From contig CM060709.1 in the NCBI GenBank assembly GCA_030686995.1, forward strand, positions 125,270,373 through 125,334,372: DNA of 64,000 bases. Reading direction: 5' to 3'. Shown piece by piece: positions 46,930 to 58,350 of this stretch. Under the pieces are notes generated by a model, which was not told the DNA's origin, made no database searches, and was given only the letters and a program-made list of their open reading frames with translations. The position numbers and the translations under genes were made by a program. The DNA comes from Artemisia argyi (lineage: Eukaryota > Streptophyta > Magnoliopsida > Asterales > Asteraceae). Each line of letters starts with the position of its first letter. Position 1 is the stretch's first letter.

Positions 46930-48309
46930 CGAGTAAAAAAAAATCTGGAAATTTTACCGGTTTTGTTTTTCTAACGGAGTCTTATGGTTTTTGTGAATTA
47001 TTAAGTTTTATAATCTCCAGGAAATCTGCAAACTTCATTCCACAAGCATTATATCTTACTTTGTTTTCTAGGATTTAGTAACTTATATAGGATGCCGCCG
47101 ATTTTATGTGAGGTTGTCTTGTCTATTTTCTCAGGATTTACAGGTTATGTATGACAAGAAGATGATTTATATTCTGGAAGGGAAGCTTTGATTGTTCACT
47201 TTCTTGGAGGAAGATTTAACCTGGCAACCTTATTATCCATACCGAGCGAATCAGGGGAGTATTTGATTTCATTCTTTTTACTTTTTCACTTTTACATTCT
47301 TTACTTGAACATTGGGGACAATGTTCATCCTAAGTGTAAGGGGAGGGTAAAATAATGATACCTTACATATGCACTTTCGCTTGAGTTTGCTTTGTTTAAT
47401 GGTAGGTGTGTAATAAAACTATGAGAAATACTTGTTAGTTCAATTTTAGCGCCAAATTTAAATTTTTTTACAACATTTAGGAGTGAAACTTTAGCCATAG
47501 CAAGCGTCTCATGGATAGGAGATTGTATGACTAGCACATAACCGTATATTCAGAAAAATTTTCCACCCAAATATGTGAGGTTCGCCTTTAGATTTGATAG
47601 GAAAAGCATTTACTATTAGTGCTTATGAGTGTACCGGTAGCATTTAGATTCTAGAACTTGCGTTAGTGATGCATCCCGAGACCGCTAGTGAGACTACATT
47701 CGTGTAGTAGGATTTACTACATGATAAGAGGCATTAGGATCACCCTTGTGTTAAACCCGTATTATAATTACTTGACCACTTAAGTCATATTACTTGACTA
47801 CTTAAGTCAACTAATTTTTCCCACACCCTTAGCGTTGTACTCATTTTTAGTACACGGAACCCCTAGTACACCCCTCCGAGCCTATCTTTTCGTTTCTAAC
47901 TTTAAGCATTTTACTTAAAGGAATAATTTGTTACACCCCACTTAAATGTACAACCAAATCGCCTTAGCCTTCCGTGTATGCGCTCATTTTTAGTGCATTA
48001 TTGTTATTTGTTAAACCCTAAGTTAACTATCTAATTGATTACATGGTTGCTAAGTCGAGTCATATCCTTGTACATATTGTTTTGGGACGATTGGGACTCA
48101 TGGGTAAAGTACTTATTTATGGAGTAATGGGGAAGAACATCATATTATTACCCCTATACGTACGTTAATCTTAAAAGTGCTCCAATTGTTTTGATTTTCT
48201 TAATTCGAGTCATTAGATTAGTTTATTGTAAAGTATGTAAAGATTCAAGTGTAAGGGGAATGTTCATTCCCTATGATGTATTATTTTGGTTGGTAGGGTA
48301 AAAGTGTAT

Positions 48310-48311
<2 letters not shown>

Positions 48312-48348
<37 letters not shown>
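48312..48348 (+). repeat. A37 tract in R6 3' noncoding region
   Basis: A37 then TCGAAAAATC and more A-rich sequence. It corresponds to the A47 tract of R2 (read on its own strand). Flanks GGTTGGTAG and CAACCATCC can pair with two mismatches. Confidence 0.85.
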
Positions 48349-48349
<1 letters not shown>

Positions 48350-48952
48350 GAAAAATCAAGAAAAAGAAAAAAAAAATATAGAAAAAGAAAAAGAGAAAAA
48401 ACATACGGACAACCATCCCTTTTTATTCTATGTTCATTTTAAGTTTTTGTTATTTTTCATTTATTAGCTTAAGTCGAGTTTAGTCTTGGCTTAGCAACGC
48501 CATGTTGTACATGTAATTGACCAAGATTGTTAACTCGCCACCAGTAAAGACTGCCTTTATCCAACAAAACCGTGTATTTCATATCCCTACACCTAACGTT
48601 ACAACCCTTTAAAAGACCTCTTTGATAGTTTATCCTAGGTGCTTACGCCATGTGGTGGAGGTTTGATCCTTTCCCAAGCCTATGGTAATCTATTTTGCTA
48701 TGACAGGTAGTGAGAGATATCTTCCGTTTCCATATTGTAATTTATACTTTATTACACCCGAGAGATGTGAGTATCTAAACACTATTTGTGAGGTGCTTGT
48801 GTATGACCTACGTGCTTGTATTTGGTCTTTAGTGGAACGATTATTTGTTGTAATTACTTTTATATTAGTGTTAAATGACCCCTAACTTGTATTTTGACTA
48901 GAATAAAAGCGCATTTGCTTGAGGACAAGCAAATCTCAAGTGTAAGGGTATA

Positions 48953-50369
48953 TGATGAGGCGAAAAATGAACCACTTTTAGGGGGTCATTTAAGCCCGGA
49001 ATTGAATTTATTTGATCAAATATTGCCCTAAATCGTTCCTTTTGTGATTTTAGGTACCTTGGGAGTGAAATCTGGAAAAGAAGGCATTTTGGACGTTTTT
49101 GGAGCATAAAAGTGAAGAAAACGGCAAAGTCTCAATTTTCCAAGCTGGGAACAGTAGGTGACGGCGTCAAGAAGGAATTTCTGACAGCGTCAAGAGTAAA
49201 TTCCATGACTTTCCATGACGACCCAGTACAGATTTGACGGCGTCACGAAGTAGGGCGTCAAGAGTAAAATGCATGACGGCCTGGAAAATGCTAACACATG
49301 ATGGCGTCAAAAGTAGATCAAGGCAGTCCGCGAAGTATTTTGGCGGCGAGATGACGGCGTCACAAGATTTGTCTTGACGCCGTCAGACCCTATTTCCTAT
49401 ATATAGTTTTCTAATTTTCACATTAAAAAGAGAGAAGTTTTGGAGAAACCCTAGGTCCGAACTTAAGACGAATTTTACAGGTTCTTCAAGGGTTCTTTGC
49501 CCTTGATCCCTTTCATGTGTAATTGAGATAAGTATTCTTTTAATTCAATCAATATGTCTATGTGTTGGTTGTCTATATCTTGTTCTTGTCTTGATTCCAC
49601 CATGCTAGGCTAGATCTATCTTGTGTTTGCTTAGATCTAATGAAACCTAGATGTTAATTATGTGTTGATTACTTGTTTATGGTTGTATTGGATGAATGAT
49701 TTCGATGTTAGGCTTAAGAAAACTGGCAGATCTCCAATTGGTAACATGCTTGAACGTCTTAAGAAACATGAACCGATGTGCACTAGGTTTTATTGGTTGT
49801 ATTTACTGCATGAGTAATTTCTAATGATCCCATGTTAGGAGTTTTTAACGGCTCGACATAGGAGTGAAGTAGGCACTCATAGGATTGGGGAAGTAAGTGC
49901 GCCACCCCATGAATGGTATTAAGGAATACAATCCGTCATCCACGCAACTATAACAAGTAATTAACGTGTAAAAGATGTCTAGGGAGTAGTGAAATCTAAG
50001 TAAACACATTTTCTCCACTTATTGCTCACAACCTTAGTTAATTTAGTTTATTTTCATTTTTAGTATTTTATTTTGATTGCATCTTTAGTATTGGTTAGTT
50101 GACTAGCAACTAATTCCGCCCAAATCCTTCAAACCAGAGATTTTTACTTGCTTTCTAAAAAATATAAAAATACAAAAATAATCTTCCATCATCTTTAGCA
50201 CTAGTAATTAGGTTTTCTAATCCTAGCGACACTATTCCTAGCTGAACGATCAATCCCCCGGTACTTGTCACTATACTATACTACAACGATCAGGTACACT
50301 ACCTGGTGGGGGTTGTAAGCTTCTCAAGATCCCTTGAGAGGTAAAGCCTGGTGCGATTCCCACGTATCA
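48953..50369 (+). repeat. R6 3' LTR (1417 bp)
   Basis: Matches 42628-44044 with about eight substitutions. TATA box CTATATATAG at 49398-49407; palindromes at 49159-49385, two of them changed at a CpG (TGACAGCGTCA, TGATGGCGTCA). Confidence 0.97.
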
Positions 50370-51289
50370 ATGTGCTCTTGTGTATTTAAATAAATTTGCA
50401 CATGCGGGAGGAGCAAGCACTTTTTGAATTGATCCACTTTCAGTGAACAAGACCGATTCGAGACACGCTTACATCACTAGTTAAACTAGCTTGAAGTTAT
50501 TACATGGCCTGGTCAAGTCCACAGAAAGTTTCTTGAAATGGTACATTCATACTAAGACAAATCCTTTTCGAGATACGCTTACGTGGCTAGTTAGAGAGTT
50601 CCATTATCAGCTTTTAGGTAACAACTAGCTCTAGTAACTAACTTGATGTTATTACCCGTCGAGGATAAGTCTTTTTGAGATTACTAACTTTCATGTTTCC
50701 TCAATTCCTGGGTCAATCCTGAGTCTAGCTTGCACAAGATACAACTTTAGCATTTTGGCCACTCATATTTTAATCACTTTTATATTTTCTCCCCCTCAAA
50801 AATAGCATACTAAACGATGTTTTTGATGAACTTTTTAGATTAAAATATGCCTTTTTGAGTCTTATGGGGAGATTCACCAAGAACTTTTAACTTTTAAGAA
50901 CAAAGAATTTTGGTTTGACAAGTGCTCCCCCTCAACAAGTGATTAGGCTTATTGAGGTGAAATACTTATCCTTTTTAGCAGAATTATGAAAATCAGAAAT
51001 ATTTGATTAATTCTACTCAAAAGTAATAAGCCTTCGCTCCTTATATTAGGATTGAGGCACTGATGCGTACCTCAGGGTCCTTTCAATTACAAGAATGGGT
51101 TGTACACTGTAATGTGTGCACAAGCCATAGTGAATCAAAATATCTTGTATGAATGACAAATCAAATCAAATGCTTACAATCACTACCAGTTATCACTCAG
51201 GCCTTTGAAACGTCAACACAGGGAATCCCGGTCTTCCTCCCACATAGCTTTCCAATCTCCTCATCTGATCTCTTCGTTTCAGTCTGTTC
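50370..51289 (-). other. R5 3' noncoding region, part next to the envelope-like ORF
   Basis: Two purine tracts on the minus strand, TGAGGGGGAGAA (near 50788-50799) and TTGAGGGGGAGC (50924-50935), match the Sirevirus habit of repeated tracts. A 13-bp palindrome CTAGTTAAACTAG is at 50477-50489, within two imperfect direct repeats around GAGACACGCTTAC and GAGATACGCTTAC. No gene seen. Confidence 0.65.
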
Positions 51290-54200
51290 TCAATCCTTGC
51301 AACGAACCTACAAGCTTGTCTGGCTTCATCTGTTGTCCACCTTTTTTCTTGTAAAGATCTTTGTCATTAAGTTGGCTTTTCATCCAACTCTGACAAACTT
51401 TAAAGTTTCATCACAGAATTTGTGGATTTCATCGAATGCCATGAAACAGTTGGTATCGTGAACACTTCTGTAGATGAATCCAAATGAAGGTTGTTTGATC
51501 AAGGTGTATTGAGATAGTTTGTTAATGTTGGGGACCTGACGAAGATTGGGCTTGGTGAGATTCAGCTTCTTCTGGTAACTTTCCACTCCTAACTGGAGGT
51601 CTTCAACATGTTCTTTGATGATTATGTTTCTCATGTAGATGAGAAGAGCAGTGATTAATGCAAGCTGCATTTCTTTTGGTAAGTTGCAGAGTTTTCCTTG
51701 AACTCTGAGAAGATACATGTCTTCGATGTCGTTCAGGTGAAGTCTTGGAAAGTCAGATTCTGAAATCACGTACTCTTTTTCATCTAGTCTTTTGAGAATG
51801 ATTTTGTTGAGAAAGGAGTACCCAAAGTGAGTGGTTGTAGAGATGTACTGAATGGAGACAATCTTCAAGTCACTTATCACATTTCCCATTGCTTGACTAA
51901 GTCTGCTGCTTTGATAGAATTGTGCACGTTTATCTGGCCAATGGTGAATCCCGTAGGGTGCATTCCGGTCATAGTCAACAACTTCATCTACGAATAAGTC
52001 GGAGGCTTCTTATTCGATGGCGTTGTTGAGGTATCTAGCAACAGGGATTGAGAAGGTGAGTGATGTGGCATACTTCGTCTCTTCTTTACTTCCGTGTTGT
52101 AGAAATTCCAAGTCGGTGTTGAAGAAGAATCTGAATGGAATGCGTTCTTGCTTTGGCTTCCCAACTAGTGGTAGAGGTTTGGTCCAATCGGTGTAGTAAG
52201 GTCCTTGCTTCTTCGAGTAATAGTCAATGTTGGACTCGGGTTTGATCCAGTCTATGTTGTTTGACATTGCTCGGGCAATGTTCTCCAAGTGATACTCGAG
52301 TTAAACAGAGTTGGCAGAGCGGTCTTTCAATAAGTTGAATGCAGCATTCTTTACTCTTCTCAGCTCTTTCTTGCTCAATTCCTTTAAACCGTAGTCCCGT
52401 TGTAGAAGTTGTGCATATTCCACGGTTCGGCCATCGAGTGGTGATTGATTGTCTGCAAGGGGTGGTTGAGCTTTGACCATTTCATCAAACCAGGAGTACT
52501 CAGCAGTATTGTCTTTGTCCAACCATTTAAGAACACTTTTGGGTTTCTTTGGATCTTGGCCTTTTGAAGAGGTGTCGTGTTTGTGTTGAGGATGTTTTCC
52601 TTTCTTTTCTTTCTTCTTAGTTGATGATGGTTCAGGTATATCATCGGGCTGAGGGAAGTCATCTCCGCCGGTGTACTCGAAGTGGTCATGGGCTTTTGGA
52701 GAAGAACCTGAAGCTTTTAGTTGTTGAGTGGAAGTTGTTGTAGTAGTTGGAGGGATGATGGGTTCTGTTTGTTGAGATGATGATCCTCCGGCATGCTTCT
52801 ACTTCTTTGCTTGAGTGTTGGGATCTTGATCATCTTCATCTCTTTGTCGTTTTAGTTTATCAGCTTCTGTACTGCAGGTTTCCTTGGGCATTATAGCTTG
52901 TAATGCTTCCTAGAGTCTGATTTCTTCGGGAGTCATCGTAGTCTTGGCAACTAGTGCTCCGGTTAACTGGGCTTGTAGTTCTTCCAAGGATAACTCTGGT
53001 TTTGGTGAGGGGGGTTTGTCGGCTCAGAGAGTGAACGTGGTAGATCTAATCACTTTCTTGACTGCTTGTTCAGCAATTTTGGTGAGTTCTCCTTTCATTG
53101 GTTGGAGAAGATCCTTAAGTTCTCTAGTCAAATGCTCGTCCATGTACTTATTGGCTTGTGTTGTCAGAGTTGTTTCCATATCTTCTTGTACATCTTTGGA
53201 CAAGTATTCATCAACCTTGATTTTCATATCTTGTACATCATGCCATTTGCTGTGATAATGCAGCAACTTGAGAAGTAAGTAAGTCGATCTTTTCTTCAAG
53301 TTTGTTTTGTTTCTTCTCACGAACTCTCTTTACCGCCTTCTTTATCAACTTAGAAGCTGTTGTGGCCTCAAGACTGGTAGGTTTCTTGATTGATTCGTCT
53401 TGAGTGTGTTGTGTTGCTGGAGGTGATGACTGAGAGGAATCAATGACAATGGAAGTATCTTTGTCATCTCCTTTCGGTGATTCGGGTTTATCTGTGGTCT
53501 CCTGTTTCTCTTCAGCGTTTTTGTCTGCTTCAGCTTTTATCCTTTATTCTTCTGCTTGTTTGGCTTCTTCGTCAGAACTCTTTCTTGCTTCTTCTTGCAG
53601 CCTTAGTTCTTCAGCAAGTTTTGCTGGTTCTTCAGCTTTTCTGCTTTCTTCCATTCTGATAGTTTCATCGAGTTTAGCTTGTTCTTCTTCTGCAAGCCTT
53701 GCTTCTTCAGCCTCTTGCTTTCTTTTTAGTTCTTACTCTTGAGTTTTTTCTCTTTTCTCCATTTCTTCCATAGACATAAGATGTGGAATATCTATATCCA
53801 TGAGGTCCTCCTCATCATCTTCTTCCCTTACATCAGTAGCAGTTGTCATCTCCACATCTTCTGGTGATACAGTTGGAGTTTTGTAGGGGATGATAGTTTT
53901 AGAACATGTTTCCATATTGATTTGAGTGTCGGCAACTGGTTCAAGAATACTGCTGGAACCTCCCGCCTCACTAGATTGGAAATCTGGGGGAGGTGGAGGT
54001 TGATCTGCCTGAAAAGAGTCAATTTTGCTTTGGAGAAGTCCCAACTTCAGTGCTCTTTCATTTTCTTCTTCCACACTCAGACCAATATTGGCATGGGCCT
54101 CTTCCTGTTGTACCTGTTCTTCAGTCATAGGTTCTTTCAACTTTTGTTTCTTTAATTCCTCTTTTTCCAATCGTGCATCTTCTTCGGTTAGTGGTCTTTA

Positions 54201-55455
54201 AATGATGGTTGTGGGTTTTCAGATTGTTCAACAAAAGCATCGATATCTCTGTCCCAATCTTCGTAAGACATGTCTTGTTCTTCATCTTTCTTGGAGCCAG
54301 CATAAGCTTCTTTGTACATCGGACCGCTATCTGAATCAGATGATTGTGGAGAAGATGGTGGAGTGGGTTCAGGAACTGCCTCAGGAACTGGTGTTGTTTT
54401 CTTGACAGGTATTCTTATCTTAAGTGATCTCTTATGAGGCTTCTTGACAGATTTGGTAGAACTTTCAGAGCTGCCAGACTTGCCACCTTTCTTTCCCTTT
54501 TTCTGTATAAAAGAAGGGAGAAGAACTTCGTCTAAGTACCCAACTTTGTTTTCTTTGAGAGCTTGCACATAATACTTGTAGTTTTTGCAACTCTTGACTT
54601 TAGCGGTCAGAAGACATGCGGGAAGTTCCATTCCTTGCTTTCGTGTACTGGTGTCGAGTCTCTTAATCTGCTTGAGAGTAGGCTCATTTCTGAAGGTGTG
54701 CTAGTCTTCATCGTCCTGTCTTGGAGGAATGTCATCATACTCATAGAGGAAGCTTTGAATTAATAACTTGGTGGAACGTACAAATGGAATCTTTGCAGAC
54801 TTGTGTTGAATATGCCAAACTATATCTTCCCAGATGATACTTGCAAAGTCCACCAATTTGACATTAACCATTGCCCAGAAGAGTTTGAGATGTTGCAATT
54901 TGGGGTGTTCGTGACCAACATCTCTACCAGATAACGACTTGGCAATGCGAATGTAAAGAGTTCTCCATGGTTGTGGAAGAAATCTAGTGTTAACCTTTGA
55001 GTGTCTAGTCACTACCTCTTCTGACTCATCATATCCAATATCTCGTAACCATGTGATAAGTTCTTCTTCATTTGGGACTGGATGGTACTGTTCATCTGGA
55101 CCTAGTTCGGGTAAACCAAGAACGGCACGAAGAGTATCTTTGTCCACCGTGACTTGTCTTTTGTGAAGCATACAAGTAAAAGATTCTTCGCTGAGGTCCA
55201 GTTGGATGGTGTGCCAAAATTGGTGAAGGTGGAAGCTGGCAACTGATGCAGTTTTGGTAAGCAGAATCATATACGGGTGATAAAGTAGAGCATCCACAGC
55301 TACTATGCACGAAGATTCATTGCATGTGATTTTGTTAAAGTTGACCCTTAGATTGTTCTTCCAATTTCTCTGGTGTAATTCTCGGGAAAAGTTTCTTCTC
55401 ATGTGAGTTTTGGTTCAGGTTCCTGTTCTTGTGGAATATTATAATGTTGAGCCAT
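51290..55455 (-). pseudogene. R5 envelope-like ORF, about 1350 codons, with several stops and frameshifts
   Basis: The likely start is ATG at 55455 (MAQHYNIPQEQEPEP), two bases after an acceptor-like CTATTCAG; a frame change follows near 55400. The N-terminal domain (54701-55402) shows SFHLHQFWHTIQLDLSEE and LFWAMVNVKLVDFASIIWED. A Lys/Pro/Ser linker (54188-54631) follows, then a very long Glu/Lys/Ala-rich coiled coil (about 53330-54170). The C-terminal domain (51380-52288) shows DFPRLHLNDIEDMYLLRVQG and VEDLQLGVESYQKKLNLTKP. I recognise this order from 'envelope-like' ORFs placed after pol in Sirevirus-type elements of Asteraceae. No clear membrane anchor or signal peptide. At least two frameshifts and several stops make this copy inactive. 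Confidence 0.82.
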
Positions 55456-56614
55456 CTGAATAGATCATATACAAACACAGACATTGCAATGATATACTTT
55501 GTTAGATACATATTAATTTACTGGTTTATGCAGAAATTGGATTGATCAGTGGATGTTTGTGTTAAATGTTATGTTATGATATACTTGTTTATTTGATGTT
55601 AAAATCAATGAAATCTGATTACAATCAAAACACAACATGTGTTGAATAATACGAGTGTTTATACATTTGAAAAACAACAACACTTAGAAAAATTTCCATG
55701 GAATCATCAATGTTACGCGTAAGATTCGAGAATCCTACGCATAACATTTCTTTTACGTAAGTTATTATTTTAGGCGTAAGATCAAAATCTACGCTTAACC
55801 CATAACCTTATGCGTAAGATTAATCTTTTGCGTAGGCCAAGTCTTATGCGTAAAGATAAATCTTTCGCGTAAGATTTGAGTTTATGCAAAAGATTGAAAC
55901 TTATGCGTAAGTTATAACTTAGGCGTAAGATTTGACTTATGCGTAAGATAAAAACTTAAGCGTAAGAAAAAACTTATGCGTAAGATCACACTTATGCGTA
56001 AAACATTGTCTTATCCAAGACAAGTTTTCCAAAGGAGTCGAATCTTACGCGTAAGATGAATCATCTTTAGCGTAAAACATGATCTGATTTGAAAAATCAC
56101 CTTAAAAAATTCTTCCTTTGATTCCTGAAAATTTTAAACGCAACCATTTGATCAATACTCAATCCAAATACATCCCAAACACACTAATACAGAAACTTTT
56201 GCGTAAACATGCTTTTTCTAAAAGTTTTGCGTAAGAACGCATGAACACTAAATCACAACCAACTAAGACAAGATTCTGGGGTGAAATTAAAGTTAGGTGA
56301 GTGATTTTAACATACTAAGGAACAATTTAATCAAGTTATAACACTTATCAACCACAAAAACTTAAAATCAAATCTGCAAGTGTCGTATGATCCTAAAAAA
56401 CTCAAATCATGTTTCTGGAACAATTAAAGGGTATTCAATGATCCTTAACACATATAATCACTATCCGAAGCATTTAATTGCATCAAAACATCAACAATCT
56501 AAATGCGCTAAATCATACGTATGAACCCTAAATATGATTATGAACGATTTAAGATTTTGTGCACGATTAGAGTTAAACAACATGTTTAGTATCAACCTGG
56601 GATCAAATCCCACC
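55456..56614 (-). other. R5 noncoding region before the envelope-like ORF
   Basis: No gene. On the minus strand it contains, in order, the palindrome cluster (56054 to 55713), a TATA-like TGTATAAACA (55656-55665), about 200 bases of leader or intron, and an acceptor-like CTATTCAG touching the ATG. This looks like a promoter arrangement for the ORF. Confidence 0.6.
55705..56070 (-). promoter_or_regulatory. R5 internal TTACGCGTAA palindrome cluster before the envelope-like ORF
   Basis: Perfect TTACGCGTAA at 55713-55722 and 56045-56054. About a dozen derivatives lie between, mostly TTATGCGTAA and TTAGGCGTAA, often followed by GAT and spaced 15-35 bp apart. The nearest copy is about 50 bp upstream of the TATA-like element on the minus strand. 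The sequence also contains MluI-like ACGCGT cores. Confidence 0.82.
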
Positions 56615-57000
56615 AACTATGTTGATATAAATAAATGACTAAAAACGTTATTCATATCTTTATATATCTCTATGTTTTGATAATCACAAAACGAAAACAC
56701 ATCAAACCAAAGTTCATGACGTAAACAAGTATTTAGTAGTAAATAATCACTTTCACCATCTAATCACTTAAGGTATGAATAAACATAGTGTTTAAGGTAT
56801 TATAAGATCAAAGGGATATTATTACAAAGTTTATTTTAATATATAAGCTTATTATATATTTTTGAAAAACACTTTTGGTAATAAAGAAAAATGTTTTAAT
56901 CATACTAAATATATGAATTCAAATTTTTAACCAAAATCAGTTAGTTTTTCACCAAATAAACTTTCCCCACTAAAAGACAAAATTTTGGCCGTTACAGCTG

Positions 57001-57078
57001 GGCGGCCCCCTTAATTATAAGGGGCGGTCCCCTTAATTTTAAGGGGGCTGGCCATGATTTAAGGGGACCGGCACGCTC
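57001..57078 (+). promoter_or_regulatory. R7 palindrome cluster upstream of its TATA box
   Basis: GGCGGCCCCCTTAATTATAA, then GGGGCGGTCCCCTTAATTTT, then AAGGGGGCTGGCC and AAGGGGACCGGCACGCTCC. The layout matches the R4 LTR (same GCACGCTCC flank) with more units. It ends about 22 bp before TATAAATA. Confidence 0.85.
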
Positions 57079-57411
57079 CAGTTGTCAGATTTTGTTGCCT
57101 ATAAATACCACCTTAAATCTGGAATTTTTCTCACCCTTTTGCACTAAAAACTTTCTGATTCAAACCTCCATTTCCATCTTAAAAATCCTTTGATCATATA
57201 ATTCATAAGCCTTTATTTCCAAGTGATCCAAAGCCTCATTCATCCAAGTGCAAAGAGAAGAGTACTTCTATTTATCAAGACTAGAAGTATTGCAACTTAG
57301 TATCATCTTGCTATCTAAGTTGTTTGATCATTTCATCTTGTATATCATTCATTCTTTGGTCAATATAGTGTATACATTGGTTAGTTAGATTTAGATATAG
57401 GATCTAGATTT

Positions 57412-57800
57412 ATTGAAGGTGTGAAGTAGTACTTGAAGTGAAGAAGTAGAGGTAGATAGGATTAGTGATAGAAGAAATAAGAAGTGGTAGTATATTGAAG
57501 TAGAGATAGTTGTGAAGACAAAGAAGTTGAAGCCTTGAAGTTGAGAAGACCTTGAAGCCTAGAAGTTGTGAAGTAGTATATATCTTGGAGTAGTGGATAG
57601 AACTTAGTTGTGAAGGTGTGAAGAAACAAGTGGCGTGAAGAAGAAGAGTTAGGAAGTAGTAAGGTGTGAAGAAGCTAGGAGTGAAGTAGTAAGGAGTGAA
57701 GAAGCTAGGAGTGAAGTAGAAAGGTGTGAAGAAGAATTGGTGTGAAGTATATTGGTGTGAAGAAGTTGTGTAGAAGTTGTGATTGAGTTGTGATGAAGTT
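57412..57800 (+). repeat. Expanded minisatellite in R7
   Basis: Many variants of GTGAAGAAGTTGTGAAG and GTGTGAAGAAGCTAGGAGTG. It is the complement of the R4 LTR minisatellite, greatly expanded. Minus-strand frames across it encode Thr/Ser/Phe repeats only. Confidence 0.88.
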
Positions 57801-58350
57801 GTGGTGTGTAATTTGGTGTGTAAGGTTTTCTCTGCCATAAGGGAGGTTTTTGATCTAGTGAAGAAAACTCTCGAGTAGGTGACTCAGGGAGTGGAGTAGG
57901 GCAAGGAAGGTGTCCTTGTAGCCGAACCACTATAAATCCTTTGTCTCTTGGTTTGATCTTTCCATCTCTCAGTTTTTGATTATTTACTTATTAGCATTTC
58001 ATACATAATTATAATTGCTTGTGTTGTGCATATATTGATTTCACATAAAGATCAAACTAAAATTCATTCATAATATTAATTTTACAAAAACAAACCAAGT
58101 ACATAAACTTATATTAAAACACTTATACATATATATGCTTATATATGATATATGAAATTGTAAATTCTTTCCCAACATTATATATAAGTAGTGTTTATAC
58201 AAAATCGAAAATAAACTAGTATCTATATTTTTGCATTAAAGAGTTTTGAAATTTACGTCTATTCTTTAGAAGCTAACTTTTATAAAACAAATAAAACAAA
58301 AAAGACGTAAAACTATTCAACCCCCCCCCCTTCTAGTTTTCCACAAACTA

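Larger units (their letters stand above)
46446..48952 (+). other. R6 3' noncoding region
   Basis: About 2.5 kb with no gene, where RT to integrase would lie in a complete element. Immediately after the stop lies a segment conserved with R2 (GCGCTTCTTGGGAGGCAACC). A palindrome pair is at 46896-46929. A TATA-like TTATATAGG is at 47082-47090. An A37 tract is at 48312-48348, followed by an A-rich stretch to about 48400. CAAGTGTAAGGGTATA directly before the 3' LTR is the probable plus-strand primer. Confidence 0.85.
42628..50369 (+). mobile_element. R6: young Athila-like Ty3/gypsy element, gag and protease-like only
   Basis: LTRs of exactly 1417 bp at 42628-44044 and 48953-50369 are flanked by ATGTG at 42623-42627 and 50370-50374. 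By eye the LTRs differ at about eight bases plus two single-base indels (near 0.6%), so insertion is recent. It has a tRNA-Asp type primer site, an intact Gag frame, a protease-like frame, and then 2.5 kb without genes before the 3' LTR. RT, RNase H and integrase are absent. It must have been copied by enzymes of another element. Confidence 0.97.
56620..58345 (+). mobile_element. R7: solo LTR of the R4 family inside R5
   Basis: Starts TGTTGATATAAATAAATG and ends TTCTAGTTTTCCACA, the termini of the R4 LTR, flanked by AACTA at 56615-56619 and 58346-58350. No interior or second LTR is present, so recombination between two LTRs removed the rest. It is 1726 bp against 1.2-1.3 kb in R4, mainly because of a longer minisatellite. 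Its TATA box (TATAAATA, 57100-57107) and palindrome cluster are kept and face the plus strand, opposite to R5. Confidence 0.95.

Noticed and set aside
53443..53742. Ser/Ala/Leu-rich plus-strand frame that looks like a membrane protein
   Set aside because: It is the complement of the Glu/Lys-rich coiled coil of the R5 envelope-like ORF.
55705..56070. Bacterial-style operator array or CRISPR for the TTACGCGTAA cluster
   Set aside because: Spacers are short and unequal, units vary, and the context is a plant retrotransposon.
57410..57930. Thr/Ser/Phe-repeat proteins on the minus strand
   Set aside because: Translation of the R7 minisatellite.
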